Assembly (NCBI GenBank): GCA_015064095.1
Contig: SVSW01000013.1
Location: 1 to 33,553, forward strand
Source of the DNA: Oscillospiraceae bacterium
GTDB lineage: Bacteria; Bacillota; Clostridia; Oscillospirales; CAG-272
Direction: 5' to 3'
DNA length: 33,553 bases
Shown: in pieces, positions 19,881 through 29,339 of the stretch
Numbering within the stretch: position 1 is the first letter of the stretch
Layout of the letters: the number at the start of each line of letters is the position of its first letter
Position numbers and translations under genes: made by a program
Notes under the pieces: generated by a model
What the model was told of the DNA's origin: nothing
Databases searched by the model: none
What the model saw: the letters and a program-made list of their open reading frames with translations, nothing else

Positions 19881-21257
19881 ATGTATACTGCTTATTCATT
19901 ATTATTAGACTTCTGTTTTATGTCGGGAGCTTTGTTCATCGCAAAGCTTCTTCGCAGTAAGATCAAGTGGCTCCAAAATCACTATATTCCCGCGTCGGTC
20001 ATTGCCGGCTTTATCGGACTTTTGCTCGGCCCGCAGGTGGCAAAGCTTATTCCTTGGAGCTCTGAGGCTTCGTCCTATCCCTACTTACTTATATGTGTTC
20101 TCTTTGCAACGCTGTTTATCGGCCGCAAGGAAAAGGTCAAGGTGAAAAAGGTATTCAAAAACGTCGGTGACACCTTCTTTATGAATATGGGTGCCGAGAT
20201 ATTCACCTTCGGTATGGCTTTGCTTGTCGGTGGTGGAATACTTATGATATTCTTCCCGAACATATTCCCCGAAATGTCGCTCCTGCTTCCCGCAGGCTTC
20301 ACGGGCGGACACGGATATGCAGCTGCCATCGGCGGCTCTCTTAATCAGCTTCTCGGAAGAGAAGATGCAGTCTCGATCGGACAGGTATTTGCAACGGTCG
20401 GCCTTCTTGTAGGTCTTATCGTCGGCATTGTTTGCATCAATATCGCCGCAAAGAGAGGCGCAACAAGGTTTGTAAAGAAAGTATCCTCGCTTCCCGAGGA
20501 ATACAGAACGGGTCTTATAAATGAGGAAAACGCACCGTCCTTGGGTAAGGCAACGATGCACCCGACGTCCATGGCTTCGCTTACATGGAATCTTACTTTG
20601 ATCCTTTGTGCAACCGGACTTGGATACGGAGCCGAAAGACTTCTCAATATGTGGTTCCCGGAGCTCGGATTCCCGCTTATGTGCCTGACTATGATCGCAG
20701 GTATGCTGATCCAGCTCGTTTTGAAGCTTATAAAGTATGACAAATACGTTGATAAAAAGGTTATTGACGGCATCGGCAGCTCTGTGACGGACTATCTTGT
20801 TGCCTTCGGAGTTGCAACGATAAAGCTTTCGGTCATTGCGGAATTTTGGCTTCCGATCGTCATTCTTTGCGTGCTCGGACTTACTATGTCCTTGCTCGTT
20901 GTTTTCGTCTTCGGAAACAAGCTCTTCCACAATTTCTGGTTTGAGCGCTCCATATTCATTTTCGGCTGGATAACCGGAGTTGTTGCCGTCGGTATCACGC
21001 TTTTGCGTTGCGTTGACCCCGATATGAAATCAAAAACGCTTGATGATTACGGAATAGCGTACAGTATAATTTCCATCGTTGAGGTCTTCTTTGTGTCCTT
21101 CATTCCGTTGATAGCGGTTACGATAGGTGCTGTGTGGGCAGGTGCGATATTCACTGTCGTGGGCCTTCTGCTGTTCGGCGCGTGTGCGCTCATTTACGGT
21201 ATTCAAAAGAAGAAATGGGCGGAGCTTCGCGAAGGAGAAGAAGCAATAAACCAATAA
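19881..21257 (+). CDS. GltS-type sodium/glutamate symporter homologue
   Basis: This 458-residue, strongly hydrophobic protein has about twelve segments. LLLPAGFTGGHGYAAAIGGSL (residues 132-152) matches the re-entrant loop motif of GltS (GxGHGTAAA), and a second such loop is seen around SSVTDYLVAFGVATIKL in the other half, the inverted repeat typical of the family. GltS imports glutamate with sodium. It sits between two ATP-grasp ligases within a glycan operon, where a transporter for an amino acid is unexpected. It may supply, or export, the amino acid used in modification. An AGGAAAG ribosome binding site precedes the ATG. Confidence 0.82.
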   Translation: MYTAYSLLLDFCFMSGALFIAKLLRSKIKWLQNHYIPASVIAGFIGLLLGPQVAKLIPWSSEASSYPYLLICVLFATLFIGRKEKVKVKKVFKNVGDTFFMNMGAEIFTFGMALLVGGGILMIFFPNIFPEMSLLLPAGFTGGHGYAAAIGGSLNQLLGREDAVSIGQVFATVGLLVGLIVGIVCINIAAKRGATRFVKKVSSLPEEYRTGLINEENAPSLGKATMHPTSMASLTWNLTLILCATGLGYGAERLLNMWFPELGFPLMCLTMIAGMLIQLVLKLIKYDKYVDKKVIDGIGSSVTDYLVAFGVATIKLSVIAEFWLPIVILCVLGLTMSLLVVFVFGNKLFHNFWFERSIFIFGWITGVVAVGITLLRCVDPDMKSKTLDDYGIAYSIISIVEVFFVSFIPLIAVTIGAVWAGAIFTVVGLLLFGACALIYGIQKKKWAELREGEEAINQ

Positions 21258-21270
21258 TTTGGAGGATATT

Positions 21271-22539
21271 ATGAAAAGCATACTTGAAGGCAAAAAGCTT
21301 TTGATACTCGGAGCGACATACAGCGAGTGTGTGCTCATAAAAAGAGCAAAGGAGCTCGGTGTATATACGATAGTTACGGATAATCAGCTCGATCACAGTA
21401 TAAGCATGGCAAAGGATTATGCCGATGAATATTGGGATATCAGCTGGTCCGATATCGATACGCTTGCGGAGCTTTGCCGCGAAAAAGGCGTTGACGGTAT
21501 CACGGCAGGCTGGAGCGAGATCAGAGTTGATTGCCTGATAAAGCTCTGCAAAAGACTTGGTCTTCCTTGCTATTGCACCGATGAGCAGCTCGACATAACG
21601 CGAAACAAGAGAAAATTCAAAAACGAGTGTATATATAACGGTGTTCCGGTCGTCAAAGAATATAAAAAGCCCGATGAGGTTGAGAATTTTCCCGTTATTA
21701 TAAAGCCGGTCGACCGTGCAGGCTCGATCGGTATAAGCGTTGCCAATAACCGCGAGGAGCTTGACTGCGCATATGCATATGCTATGGAGCTCTCGCTTTG
21801 TAAGGACGTTATTATCGAGGACTATATAAGTGATGCCGTTAAGATAGATTCGTATTATATCGTTATGGACGGCGAAATATATTTTGTTTCCACGGACGAC
21901 GTTATAATGGCGGCAAACAACGGAACAGACCGAATTGTTCAAAGCGGTTGGGTGCTTCCGTCTCGCCATCACGATGAATATCGCGAAAAGGTTGACGAAA
22001 AAGTGGTAGCTATGATCCGCCACATGGGAATCGAATACGGAACGCTGTTCTTCTCCGGATTTGCAAACGATAAAGGATATTTCGCAATGTTTGAAACCGG
22101 ATTCAGACTTGACGGCGGATATTTGCAGGAGTATTTTGCCGAAAAGGGATATGTAAATATGCTCGATGTTTACATTTATCATGCGCTGCTGGGTCACACC
22201 CGCGATCTCTCTATCGGAAGTGATAAAAAGCCCGAGCTTAAATGCGCAACGGTAAACATCTATGCGACCAGAGGAAAGATCGCAAAGATCGGCGGATTCG
22301 ATGAAATAGGAAAGCTTGAAACCTGCTCGTTCACCTTGAGATCCGCGCGGATTGGCCAGGTATGCGATGACGATAAGGCTATCTTGGATAAGATAGGAAT
22401 GTATTATTTCTGCTCGGAGTCGGCTGAAGAATTGAGCAGCGATGTGAAAACCGCATATAAATTGCTTGTTACGACCGATGAAAACGGGAATGATATGATA
22501 TATGACAGATTTGATCCCGAGCTTGTAAAAAGGTGGTAG
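21271..22539 (+). CDS. ATP-grasp ligase (second of two)
   Basis: This 422-residue protein is related to, but clearly different from, the gene at 17693. N-terminal part: KKLLILGATYSECVLIKRAKELGVYTIVTDN and AKDYADEYWDISWSD. ATP-grasp core: NKRKFKNECIYNGVPVVKEY, FPVIIKPVDRAGSIGISV, VIIEDYISDAVKIDSYYIV, and a late FETGFRLDGGYLQEYF segment where the metal ligands lie. It has a longer C-terminal extension than its paralogue. The ATG at 21271 follows GGAGG; the TTG at 21259 is rejected. Probably a carboxylate-amine ligase acting with the PLP protein and the symporter (inference). Confidence 0.85.
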   Translation: MKSILEGKKLLILGATYSECVLIKRAKELGVYTIVTDNQLDHSISMAKDYADEYWDISWSDIDTLAELCREKGVDGITAGWSEIRVDCLIKLCKRLGLPCYCTDEQLDITRNKRKFKNECIYNGVPVVKEYKKPDEVENFPVIIKPVDRAGSIGISVANNREELDCAYAYAMELSLCKDVIIEDYISDAVKIDSYYIVMDGEIYFVSTDDVIMAANNGTDRIVQSGWVLPSRHHDEYREKVDEKVVAMIRHMGIEYGTLFFSGFANDKGYFAMFETGFRLDGGYLQEYFAEKGYVNMLDVYIYHALLGHTRDLSIGSDKKPELKCATVNIYATRGKIAKIGGFDEIGKLETCSFTLRSARIGQVCDDDKAILDKIGMYYFCSESAEELSSDVKTAYKLLVTTDENGNDMIYDRFDPELVKRW

Positions 22540-22544
22540 GACTG

Positions 22545-23633
22545 ATGTCTCAGATCAACGTTACCCGATCCTCGATGCCGTATTATGAGGAATATTGCGA
22601 GGAGATAAAGGACCTTTGGGAGAGCCGATGGCTTACCAATATGGGAGTAAAGCACAATCGACTTAAAGGTGAGCTTTGCGAGTATTTAAAGGTTCCGAAT
22701 ACAGAGCTTTTTTGCAACGGTCACATCGCGCTTTACTGCGCGATCAAGGCGCTTCGCCTCACGGGCGAGATAATCACAACTCCTTTTACGTTTGCATCAA
22801 CGACCAATGCGATCGTTCAGGCAGGCTGCACGCCCGTTTTCTGTGACGTCGCGGACGATTATACGATCGACACGACGAAGATAGAGGAGCTTATAACCGA
22901 AAGAACCTCAGCGATACTTGCCGTTCACGTCTACGGCAACATCTGCGATGTTGAGGCGATCGAAAAAATAGCGAAGAAGCACTCGCTGCGAGTGATATAC
23001 GATGCGGCTCATGCCTTCGGCGTTGAATATCGGGGCAGGGGAATTTGCACTTACGGAGATATCTCCATGCTTTCATTCCACGCAACTAAGGTGTTCCATA
23101 CGATCGAGGGCGGCGCACTTTGCTATAACGATGCGAGCTTAACTCCCGAGATCGTTAAGCAACGCGGCTTCGGACTTAACGGCGAAGAAATAGATTGCTT
23201 TGGCACAAACGGCAAAATGAATGAGTTTTGTGCCGCAATGGGACTTTGCAATCTGCGCCATATAGATGATGAGATAAAATCACGCGGTGAGGCGTACGAG
23301 CTTTACGAAAAACTGCTTTCGGGTGTGAACGGGCTCACGCTTTTGCCCCTGCGAGACGGTATAAAGCAGAATTTTGCATATTATCCCGTGCTTTTCGATA
23401 AAGCCGTTTTCGGCAAGAGCCGCGATGAGGTCGCTGCGCTTTTGGCGGAAAACGGGGTCGTTGCAAGAAAGTATTTTTATCCGCTTGTTTCATCAAACAA
23501 GGAATTTTCGGAGGATCTTTCGTATCTGACCCCAAGGGCAGAGGAATTTTCGAAAAACGTTCTTTGTCTGCCCATGTATGCTCATCTCGGTGCTGCCGAT
23601 ATTGAAAGAATTTGCAAAATAATTTTAGAATAA
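22545..23633 (+). CDS. DegT/DnrJ/EryC1 sugar aminotransferase
   Basis: This 362-residue PLP enzyme has [33 protein letters not shown] (D153, binds the PLP nitrogen), and [14 protein letters not shown] with the Schiff-base lysine K182. The opening [33 protein letters not shown] is typical of VioA/WecE-like enzymes that aminate dTDP-4-keto-6-deoxyhexoses. Directly upstream of rfbA and rfbB, it should convert dTDP-4-keto-6-deoxyglucose to the 4-amino sugar (Qui4N or Fuc4N type); no 3,4-ketoisomerase is present to favour a 3-amino product. The ATG at 22545 is chosen over the GTG at 22533. Confidence 0.92.
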   Translation: MSQINVTRSSMPYYEEYCEEIKDLWESRWLTNMGVKHNRLKGELCEYLKVPNTELFCNGHIALYCAIKALRLTGEIITTPFTFASTTNAIVQAGCTPVFCDVADDYTIDTTKIEELITERTSAILAVHVYGNICDVEAIEKIAKKHSLRVIYDAAHAFGVEYRGRGICTYGDISMLSFHATKVFHTIEGGALCYNDASLTPEIVKQRGFGLNGEEIDCFGTNGKMNEFCAAMGLCNLRHIDDEIKSRGEAYELYEKLLSGVNGLTLLPLRDGIKQNFAYYPVLFDKAVFGKSRDEVAALLAENGVVARKYFYPLVSSNKEFSEDLSYLTPRAEEFSKNVLCLPMYAHLGAADIERICKIILE

Positions 23634-23644
23634 AAGGAGAAGCT

Positions 23645-24520
23645 ATGAAAGGTATAATTTTAGCAGGCGGTAAGGGAACAAGACTTTACCCTATGACAAA
23701 GGTGGTTTCAAAGCAGCTTTTGCCGATATATGATAAGCCCCTGATCTACTATCCGCTTTCGATGCTCCTTTTGGCGGGAATACGGGAGATACTCATTATA
23801 TCAACACCCGATGACCTGCCCAATTACGAAAAACTCCTCGGTGACGGAGAGCGCATCGGCGTGAAATTCTCATATAAGGTTCAAGAAACGCCGCGCGGAC
23901 TTGCCGATGCATTTATACTAGGCGAGGAATTTATTGGTGATGACAATGTTTGCTTAATACTCGGCGACAATGTTTTCTACGGACAAAACATGAGCCGTGT
24001 GCTTTGGAATGCACGCGACAGGCGCGTGGGCGCAACCATTTTCGGTTATCCCGTTAAGGACGCAAGAGCCTTTGGCGTGGTTGAGTTCGATGAAAATTAT
24101 AAGGTCGTTTCAATCGAAGAAAAGCCCGAAAATCCGAAATCTAATTATGCCGTACCTGGACTTTATTTTTACGATAACAGAGTTGTCGAGATAGCGAAGA
24201 ACGTTAAGCCGTCGGCACGCGGCGAGATCGAGATAACCGCCGTCAATAATGCATATCTTGAAATGGGTGAGCTCCATGTTGAGCTGCTCGGACGAGGTAT
24301 GGCATGGCTTGACACGGGCACACCTGAGGGTATGCTCAAAGCAGCGGAATTCGTCCAAGTCGTGCAGGACAGACAGGGATTCTATCTTTCCTGCATCGAG
24401 GAGATCGCATTCCGCCGCGGATTTATCAGCGCGCAGCAGCTGCTTTCACTCGGTGAGGAGCTTAAAATGACGGACTACGGACAGTATCTTATCGGCATAG
24501 CTAAGGAGAACTTAAAATGA
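23645..24520 (+). CDS. rfbA: Glucose-1-phosphate thymidylyltransferase
   Basis: This 291-residue enzyme makes dTDP-glucose from glucose-1-phosphate and dTTP. It has the nucleotidyltransferase loop [76 protein letters not shown] and [13 protein letters not shown], all RmlA/RfbA signatures. Length is typical. AAGGAGA lies before the ATG at 23645; the ORF track's earlier start at 23612 lies inside the aminotransferase gene. It overlaps rfbB by ATGA. Confidence 0.97.
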   Translation: MKGIILAGGKGTRLYPMTKVVSKQLLPIYDKPLIYYPLSMLLLAGIREILIISTPDDLPNYEKLLGDGERIGVKFSYKVQETPRGLADAFILGEEFIGDDNVCLILGDNVFYGQNMSRVLWNARDRRVGATIFGYPVKDARAFGVVEFDENYKVVSIEEKPENPKSNYAVPGLYFYDNRVVEIAKNVKPSARGEIEITAVNNAYLEMGELHVELLGRGMAWLDTGTPEGMLKAAEFVQVVQDRQGFYLSCIEEIAFRRGFISAQQLLSLGEELKMTDYGQYLIGIAKENLK

Positions 24521-25542
24521 AAAAAACCGTTCTTGTTACCGGAGGAGCCGGATTTATAGGATCAAACTTTGTTTATCTTCTTCTTGAAGAAAGACCGCAG
24601 TGGCGCGTCGTTTGCGTTGACGCACTCACCTATGCTGCCAATATTCATACATTGAACGACGCAATGAGATCCGAGAATTTCGTGTTTTACAAAGAGGACA
24701 TTCGAAACCGTGAGGGCATTTTCCGGATATTTGAGCGTGAGCGCCCCGATATCGTTGTCAATTTTGCCGCAGAATCTCATGTTGACCGTTCGATCGAAAA
24801 TCCCGGCATATTCCTTGAAACAAATATAATCGGAACGCAGGTTATGATGGACGCATGCCGCAAATACGGCGTTGAGCGTTTCCATCAGGTCGGCACCGAC
24901 GAGGTCTACGGAGATCTGCCGCTTGACCGCCCCGATCTTTTCTTCCATGAGGACACGCCGATACACACATCATCGCCGTATTCAACATCAAAGGCGAGCG
25001 CGGATCTGCTTGCGATGGCTTATTACAGAACATACGGCTTGCCCGTAACCATCAGCCGCTGCTCGAACAATTACGGTCCGTATCAGTTCCCCGAAAAGCT
25101 CATTCCGCTTATGATAAACAATGCCTCGCAGGACAAGCCTCTGCCCGTTTACGGAGAGGGGCTCAATGTGCGCGATTGGCTTTATGTCAAGGATCATTGC
25201 TACGGTATTCTCGCCGTGCTTGAAAAGGGCAAGGTCGGAGAGGTCTATAATCTCGGCGGACACAACGAAAAGGCGAATATCGAGATAGTCAAGATCATTT
25301 TGAAGGAGCTCGGCAAGCCCGAGAGCCTTATCACCTATGTTGCCGACAGAAAGGGTCACGATCAAAGATACGCGATCGATCCGTCAAAGGCAAACCGCGA
25401 GCTCGGCTGGGGGCCGACGACTATGTTCGCCGACGGCATAAAGCTCACGATCAAATGGTACCGAGAGCACATGGATTGGCTTAATGAATGTACCTCCGGC
25501 GAGTACACAAAGTACTACGAGCAGATGTACGGCAACAGATGA
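24517..25542 (+). CDS. rfbB: dTDP-glucose 4,6-dehydratase
   Basis: This 341-residue extended SDR converts dTDP-glucose to dTDP-4-keto-6-deoxyglucose. It has [14 protein letters not shown] (NAD binding), [10 protein letters not shown], the catalytic T127-D128-E129 in [12 protein letters not shown]155-x3-K159 in YSTSKASAD and [17 protein letters not shown]. rfbC and rfbD are absent from the operon, so the product is not on the way to dTDP-rhamnose here but most likely goes to the neighbouring aminotransferase. Its start overlaps rfbA by ATGA. Confidence 0.97.
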   Translation: MKKTVLVTGGAGFIGSNFVYLLLEERPQWRVVCVDALTYAANIHTLNDAMRSENFVFYKEDIRNREGIFRIFERERPDIVVNFAAESHVDRSIENPGIFLETNIIGTQVMMDACRKYGVERFHQVGTDEVYGDLPLDRPDLFFHEDTPIHTSSPYSTSKASADLLAMAYYRTYGLPVTISRCSNNYGPYQFPEKLIPLMINNASQDKPLPVYGEGLNVRDWLYVKDHCYGILAVLEKGKVGEVYNLGGHNEKANIEIVKIILKELGKPESLITYVADRKGHDQRYAIDPSKANRELGWGPTTMFADGIKLTIKWYREHMDWLNECTSGEYTKYYEQMYGNR

Positions 25543-25552
25543 GGAACGTAAT

Positions 25553-26359
25553 ATGAGGAAAATATCTTCTGACAAAGAATTGATGCAGATAGAAGTGAAC
25601 GTTTTGGACGAGCTTCATAATTTTTGCGAGGAAAACGGGCTCGTATATTACTTGTGGGGCGGAACGCTTCTCGGCGCTGTCCGCCACAACGGGTATATAC
25701 CGTGGGACGACGATATAGATATCGTGATGCCTCGTCGGGACTATGAATTTTTGATCAAGAATTTTGGAAATGAACACTATTCTGTCTATTCATGCGATAA
25801 CTGTGATAAATATCCGCTTTGGTACGCCAAAGCATTTGATAAGAGGACCGAAAAGATAGAGCCTATATTCAGAAAGAAAAATTATCACATAGGTATTGAT
25901 GTTGATATATTCCCAATGGACGAGTTCTCGGATAAATCACTCGTTGAAGCTACCGAGAAATGGCGTATTATGTGTCGTAAAAAATGGCAATTCAGCCTTT
26001 TGAGAAACAGCAATACGTCCTTTGCAAGAAAAACAGCCGGAATAATAGCCCGCAACATTCTGAGATGGAATGCTAACAAAATTGCAGTTAAGATAAACAA
26101 AAAGGCAAAGACCTTCGGCTCGTGCTCTGAAAGTGTAATGATGTACGCGGACAGCAACATAAGAAAGCCTTTGTATATGCCAAAGACTTGGTTTGCCGAT
26201 AGAGAATTGCATCAGTTTGAAGACAAAAAATATTATATCCCGACGGAATACGATGCACTGCTTACGGCGTTATACGGAGATTATATGACCCCCCCACCGC
26301 CCGAAAAGCAGGTAACACACCACACGTTTGAAGCCTATTATAACGATCAAGGAGAATAA
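25553..26359 (+). CDS. LicD-family phosphotransferase
   Basis: This 268-residue protein has LVYYLWGGTLLGAVRHNGYIPWDDDIDIVMPRRDYEFL (residues 29-66), the LicD/nucleotidyltransferase-fold motif with the catalytic GG...DDDID. LicD proteins transfer phosphocholine or related phospho-alcohols from CDP carriers to cell-surface sugars. The IspD/TarI-type cytidylyltransferase immediately downstream would supply the CDP donor. The ORF track's start at 25484 lies inside rfbB; the ATG at 25553 has GAGGA upstream and gives the normal family length. Which alcohol is moved is not clear. Confidence 0.9.
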   Translation: MRKISSDKELMQIEVNVLDELHNFCEENGLVYYLWGGTLLGAVRHNGYIPWDDDIDIVMPRRDYEFLIKNFGNEHYSVYSCDNCDKYPLWYAKAFDKRTEKIEPIFRKKNYHIGIDVDIFPMDEFSDKSLVEATEKWRIMCRKKWQFSLLRNSNTSFARKTAGIIARNILRWNANKIAVKINKKAKTFGSCSESVMMYADSNIRKPLYMPKTWFADRELHQFEDKKYYIPTEYDALLTALYGDYMTPPPPEKQVTHHTFEAYYNDQGE

Positions 26360-26362
26360 ATT

Positions 26363-27073
26363 ATGAAAACAACCGCTTTGATTCTTGCAGGAGGCTGCGG
26401 TTCACGAAGCGCGCAAGCCGTTCCGAAACAGTTTCTGACTGTTGATGACATTCCTGTCATAGTATATACCATGAAAAATATACAGGCAGTCGAACAAATA
26501 GATTCGATCGTGGTGGCAGGACCGCAGGGTTGGGAAAATTTTATATATACCTATGCCAAGCAGTTCGGAATATCAAAGCTTGATATGGTTGTTGTTGGAG
26601 GCTCGACCCGCCACGAATCTATCTGCAACGGAATAAAATATATTGCAGACGCCGGCGGAACCGAAAGAGTATGCCTGTTTGATGCAAATCGCCCGTTAAT
26701 ACCAAAGCAAATGATAGTTGATACGATAGAGCTTTCCGAAAAGTGTGATTGCGCTCTTCTCGTTGAACCGAGCTACGACAGTATGTTTATATCGCACGAT
26801 GAAAACAGTTTGGAAACGTATACCGACAGAAGCTGTCTTTACAGGGGCGAAATGCCAGAGTGTGCACGTCTTGAGGCATTGGTAGATATATACAAAAGAG
26901 CAGAAAAAGAGGGGCTGACCGAGCTCACAACAACATCGCTCTTCCTTCATTTTGGAAAAAAAGTGTTAACAACACGGGGAAATATAAGGTGCTTTAAGAT
27001 CACAACGGCAGATGATTTTGAGCTGTTCCGCGCATTGCTTAAAGTCGAAAAAATGGAAAATTTAATGAAATGA
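26363..27073 (+). CDS. IspD/TarI-type cytidylyltransferase
   Basis: This 236-residue enzyme has LILAGGCGSRSAQAVPKQFLTVDDIPVIVYTM (CTP-binding loop with the conserved R and PKQ), VGGSTRHESICNGIKYI (the GG-x-x-R-x-x-S-V/I-x-N-G motif), FDANRPLIP (usual HDAxRP, first residue changed) and CFKITTADDFELF. It activates an alditol or erythritol phosphate as its CDP derivative. In an operon with licD just upstream, a polyol-phosphate such as ribitol-5-phosphate fits better than isoprenoid synthesis, but sequence alone does not decide. AAGGAG precedes the ATG. Confidence 0.85.
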   Translation: MKTTALILAGGCGSRSAQAVPKQFLTVDDIPVIVYTMKNIQAVEQIDSIVVAGPQGWENFIYTYAKQFGISKLDMVVVGGSTRHESICNGIKYIADAGGTERVCLFDANRPLIPKQMIVDTIELSEKCDCALLVEPSYDSMFISHDENSLETYTDRSCLYRGEMPECARLEALVDIYKRAEKEGLTELTTTSLFLHFGKKVLTTRGNIRCFKITTADDFELFRALLKVEKMENLMK

Positions 27074-27099
27074 CGGTAGTATAGATTAAGGAGATAAAA

Positions 27100-28140
27100 A
27101 TGTCACTTTTTGAAAACAAAACACTTTTGATTACAGGCGGAACCGGAAGCTTCGGTAACGCGGTGCTCAACCGCTTCCTTAAAACCGACATCGGTGAGAT
27201 ACGCATCTTATCCCGCGACGAAAAAAAGCAGGACGATATGCGACATGAATTTCAGGCTAAAATGCCCGAGGTGGCGGAGAAGATCAGCTTTTATATCGGA
27301 GACGTGCGCGATCTTCAGTCCGTTAAGAATGCCATGCACGGCGTTGATTATATATTCCACGCAGCGGCATTAAAGCAGGTCCCGTCTTGCGAATTTTTCC
27401 CGATCGAGGCGGTCAAGACCAATGTTTTCGGAACGGAAAACGTGCTGACGGCAGCTATCGAGGCGGGGGTAAAAAATGTCGTTTGTCTTTCAACCGATAA
27501 AGCGGCATATCCCGTTAACGCGATGGGAACCTCGAAAGCCATGATGGAGAAGGTCATAGTTGCAAAGGCGAGAACGACAAAAACGACCAAGATCTGCTGC
27601 ACGCGCTACGGAAACGTTATGTGCTCGCGCGGTTCTGTCATTCCGCTTTGGATAGACCAGATAAGAGCCGGAAACCCGATCACGATCACCGAGCCTACAA
27701 TGACGCGCTTTATTATGTCGCTCGATGAGGCGGTAGACCTTGTGCTCTTTGCGTTCGAGCACGGTGAGTCCGGAGATATACTTGTTCAAAAGGCCCCCGC
27801 TTGCACCATTAAAACTCAGGCAGAGGCTGTTTGCGAGCTGTTCGGAGGAAATAAAGAGGATATCAAGATTATCGGTATACGTCACGGTGAAAAAATGTAC
27901 GAAACTCTCCTTACAAACGAGGAGTGCGCTAATGCCATAGATATGGGCAATTTCTATCGCGTTCCTTGCGACAAGCGCGGACTTAATTATGATAAGTATT
28001 TCAACAAGGGCGATACGGAGCGCAACCCTCTGACGGAATTTAATTCAAACAATACCGAGCTTTTGACCGTTGAAGAAACAAAGGCGAAGATCGCATCGCT
28101 TGCTTATATTCAGGAAGAGCTCGCGAAGGGTAAAAACTAA
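27100..28140 (+). CDS. capE: UDP-GlcNAc 4,6-dehydratase (5-inverting), CapE type
   Basis: This 346-residue extended SDR starts the UDP-L-FucNAc pathway by making a 4-keto-6-deoxy-L-hexose from UDP-GlcNAc. It has LLITGGTGSFGNAVL (NADP loop), ILSRDEKKQDDMRHEF, FHAAALKQVPSCEFFP, LSTDKAAYPVNAMGTSKAMMEKV and TRYGNVMCSRGSVIP. The catalytic tyrosine of most SDRs is replaced by methionine (M142-x3-K146), which is characteristic of CapE as opposed to PseB/FlaA1. It ends TAATG, overlapping capF by one base. Confidence 0.95.
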   Translation: MSLFENKTLLITGGTGSFGNAVLNRFLKTDIGEIRILSRDEKKQDDMRHEFQAKMPEVAEKISFYIGDVRDLQSVKNAMHGVDYIFHAAALKQVPSCEFFPIEAVKTNVFGTENVLTAAIEAGVKNVVCLSTDKAAYPVNAMGTSKAMMEKVIVAKARTTKTTKICCTRYGNVMCSRGSVIPLWIDQIRAGNPITITEPTMTRFIMSLDEAVDLVLFAFEHGESGDILVQKAPACTIKTQAEAVCELFGGNKEDIKIIGIRHGEKMYETLLTNEECANAIDMGNFYRVPCDKRGLNYDKYFNKGDTERNPLTEFNSNNTELLTVEETKAKIASLAYIQEELAKGKN

Positions 28141-29339
28141 TGAATATACTTGTTACCGGTGCTGAGGGCTTTGTCGGTAAAAATCTTTGTGCCGCGCTGA
28201 AAAACAGCAGAGACGGCAAGGATCGCACGCGACCGGCACTTGCGATCGGCGAGATATTCGAGTACGATATCGATACCGATCCGACTTTGCTCGATAAATA
28301 CTGCGCCGCCGCAGATTTCGTTTTCAATCTTGCAGGCGTCAACCGCCCGAAAGATCCGAAGGATTTTATGGAAGGGAATTTCGGCTTTGCCTCGACCTTG
28401 CTTGAAAGCCTTAAAAAGCACAAGAACACTTGCCCCGTTATGATCTCCTCGTCCATTCAGGCAACCTGTATCGGACGCTATGACAGTGACTACGGCAGAA
28501 GCAAGAAGGCAGGCGAGGAGCTTTTGTTCGCCTACGGCGAAGACACGGGGGCGAAGGTTCTGGTGTACCGTTTCCCCAATCTTTTCGGAAAGTGGTGCAG
28601 ACCCAATTATAACAGTGCAGTCGCCACGTTTTGCAACAATATTGCCAACGATCTGCCGATAACGGTGAACGATCGCTCGGTGCAGCTTGAGCTTCTTTAT
28701 ATTGACGATCTTGTGACAGAAATGCTCGATGCACTTGAAGGCCACGAGCACAGATGTGAGTTTGACGGCATTGAAACCGTGCTCACGGACGGTGGCAAAT
28801 ATTGCGCCGCGCCGGTCACACACAAGGTAACGCTCGGCGAGATCGTAGATCTGCTCGATACCTTTAAGGCGCAAACGGCTACTCTTATGATGCCCGAGAT
28901 CCCCGACGGAAGCTTTGCAAAAAAGCTTTACAGCACCTATCTTTCATACCTTCCGAAGGAAAAGGTCGCTTTCCCTTTGAAGATGAACTGCGATGACCGC
29001 GGAAGCTTCACGGAGCTTTTGAGAACGGAAAAATGCGGTCAGTTTTCGGTGAATATATCAAAGCCCGGAATAACGAAGGGTCAGCATTGGCACAACACAA
29101 AATGGGAATTTTTCATTGTCGTTTCGGGGCACGGACTTATACAGCAGCGCAAAATAGGCTCTGACGAGGTGCTGAATTTTGAGGTCTGCGGCGAAAAGAT
29201 CGAGGCAGTTCATATGCTGCCGGGATACACGCATAACATAATCAATCTTTCAAATACGGAAAACCTTGTAACGGTTATGTGGGCAAACGAGAGGTTTGAT
29301 CCGAACCGTCCTGATACTTTTTTTGAGGTGGTGGAATAA
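28140..29339 (+). CDS. capF: CapF: 4-keto reductase/epimerase with cupin domain
   Basis: This 399-residue two-domain enzyme has an N-terminal SDR (ILVTGAEGFVGKNL; SSSIQATCIGRYDSDYGRSKKAGEEL with Y-x3-K) and a C-terminal cupin (about 270-399: KCGQFSVNISKPGITKGQHWHNTKWEFFIVVSG and HMLPGYTHNIINLS, histidine zinc ligands). The cupin epimerises C3 and the SDR reduces C4 to give UDP-N-acetyl-L-talosamine. The fusion and order with capE and capG are as in Staphylococcus aureus capsule loci. Stop and start overlap as TAATG on both sides. Confidence 0.95.
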   Translation: MNILVTGAEGFVGKNLCAALKNSRDGKDRTRPALAIGEIFEYDIDTDPTLLDKYCAAADFVFNLAGVNRPKDPKDFMEGNFGFASTLLESLKKHKNTCPVMISSSIQATCIGRYDSDYGRSKKAGEELLFAYGEDTGAKVLVYRFPNLFGKWCRPNYNSAVATFCNNIANDLPITVNDRSVQLELLYIDDLVTEMLDALEGHEHRCEFDGIETVLTDGGKYCAAPVTHKVTLGEIVDLLDTFKAQTATLMMPEIPDGSFAKKLYSTYLSYLPKEKVAFPLKMNCDDRGSFTELLRTEKCGQFSVNISKPGITKGQHWHNTKWEFFIVVSGHGLIQQRKIGSDEVLNFEVCGEKIEAVHMLPGYTHNIINLSNTENLVTVMWANERFDPNRPDTFFEVVE

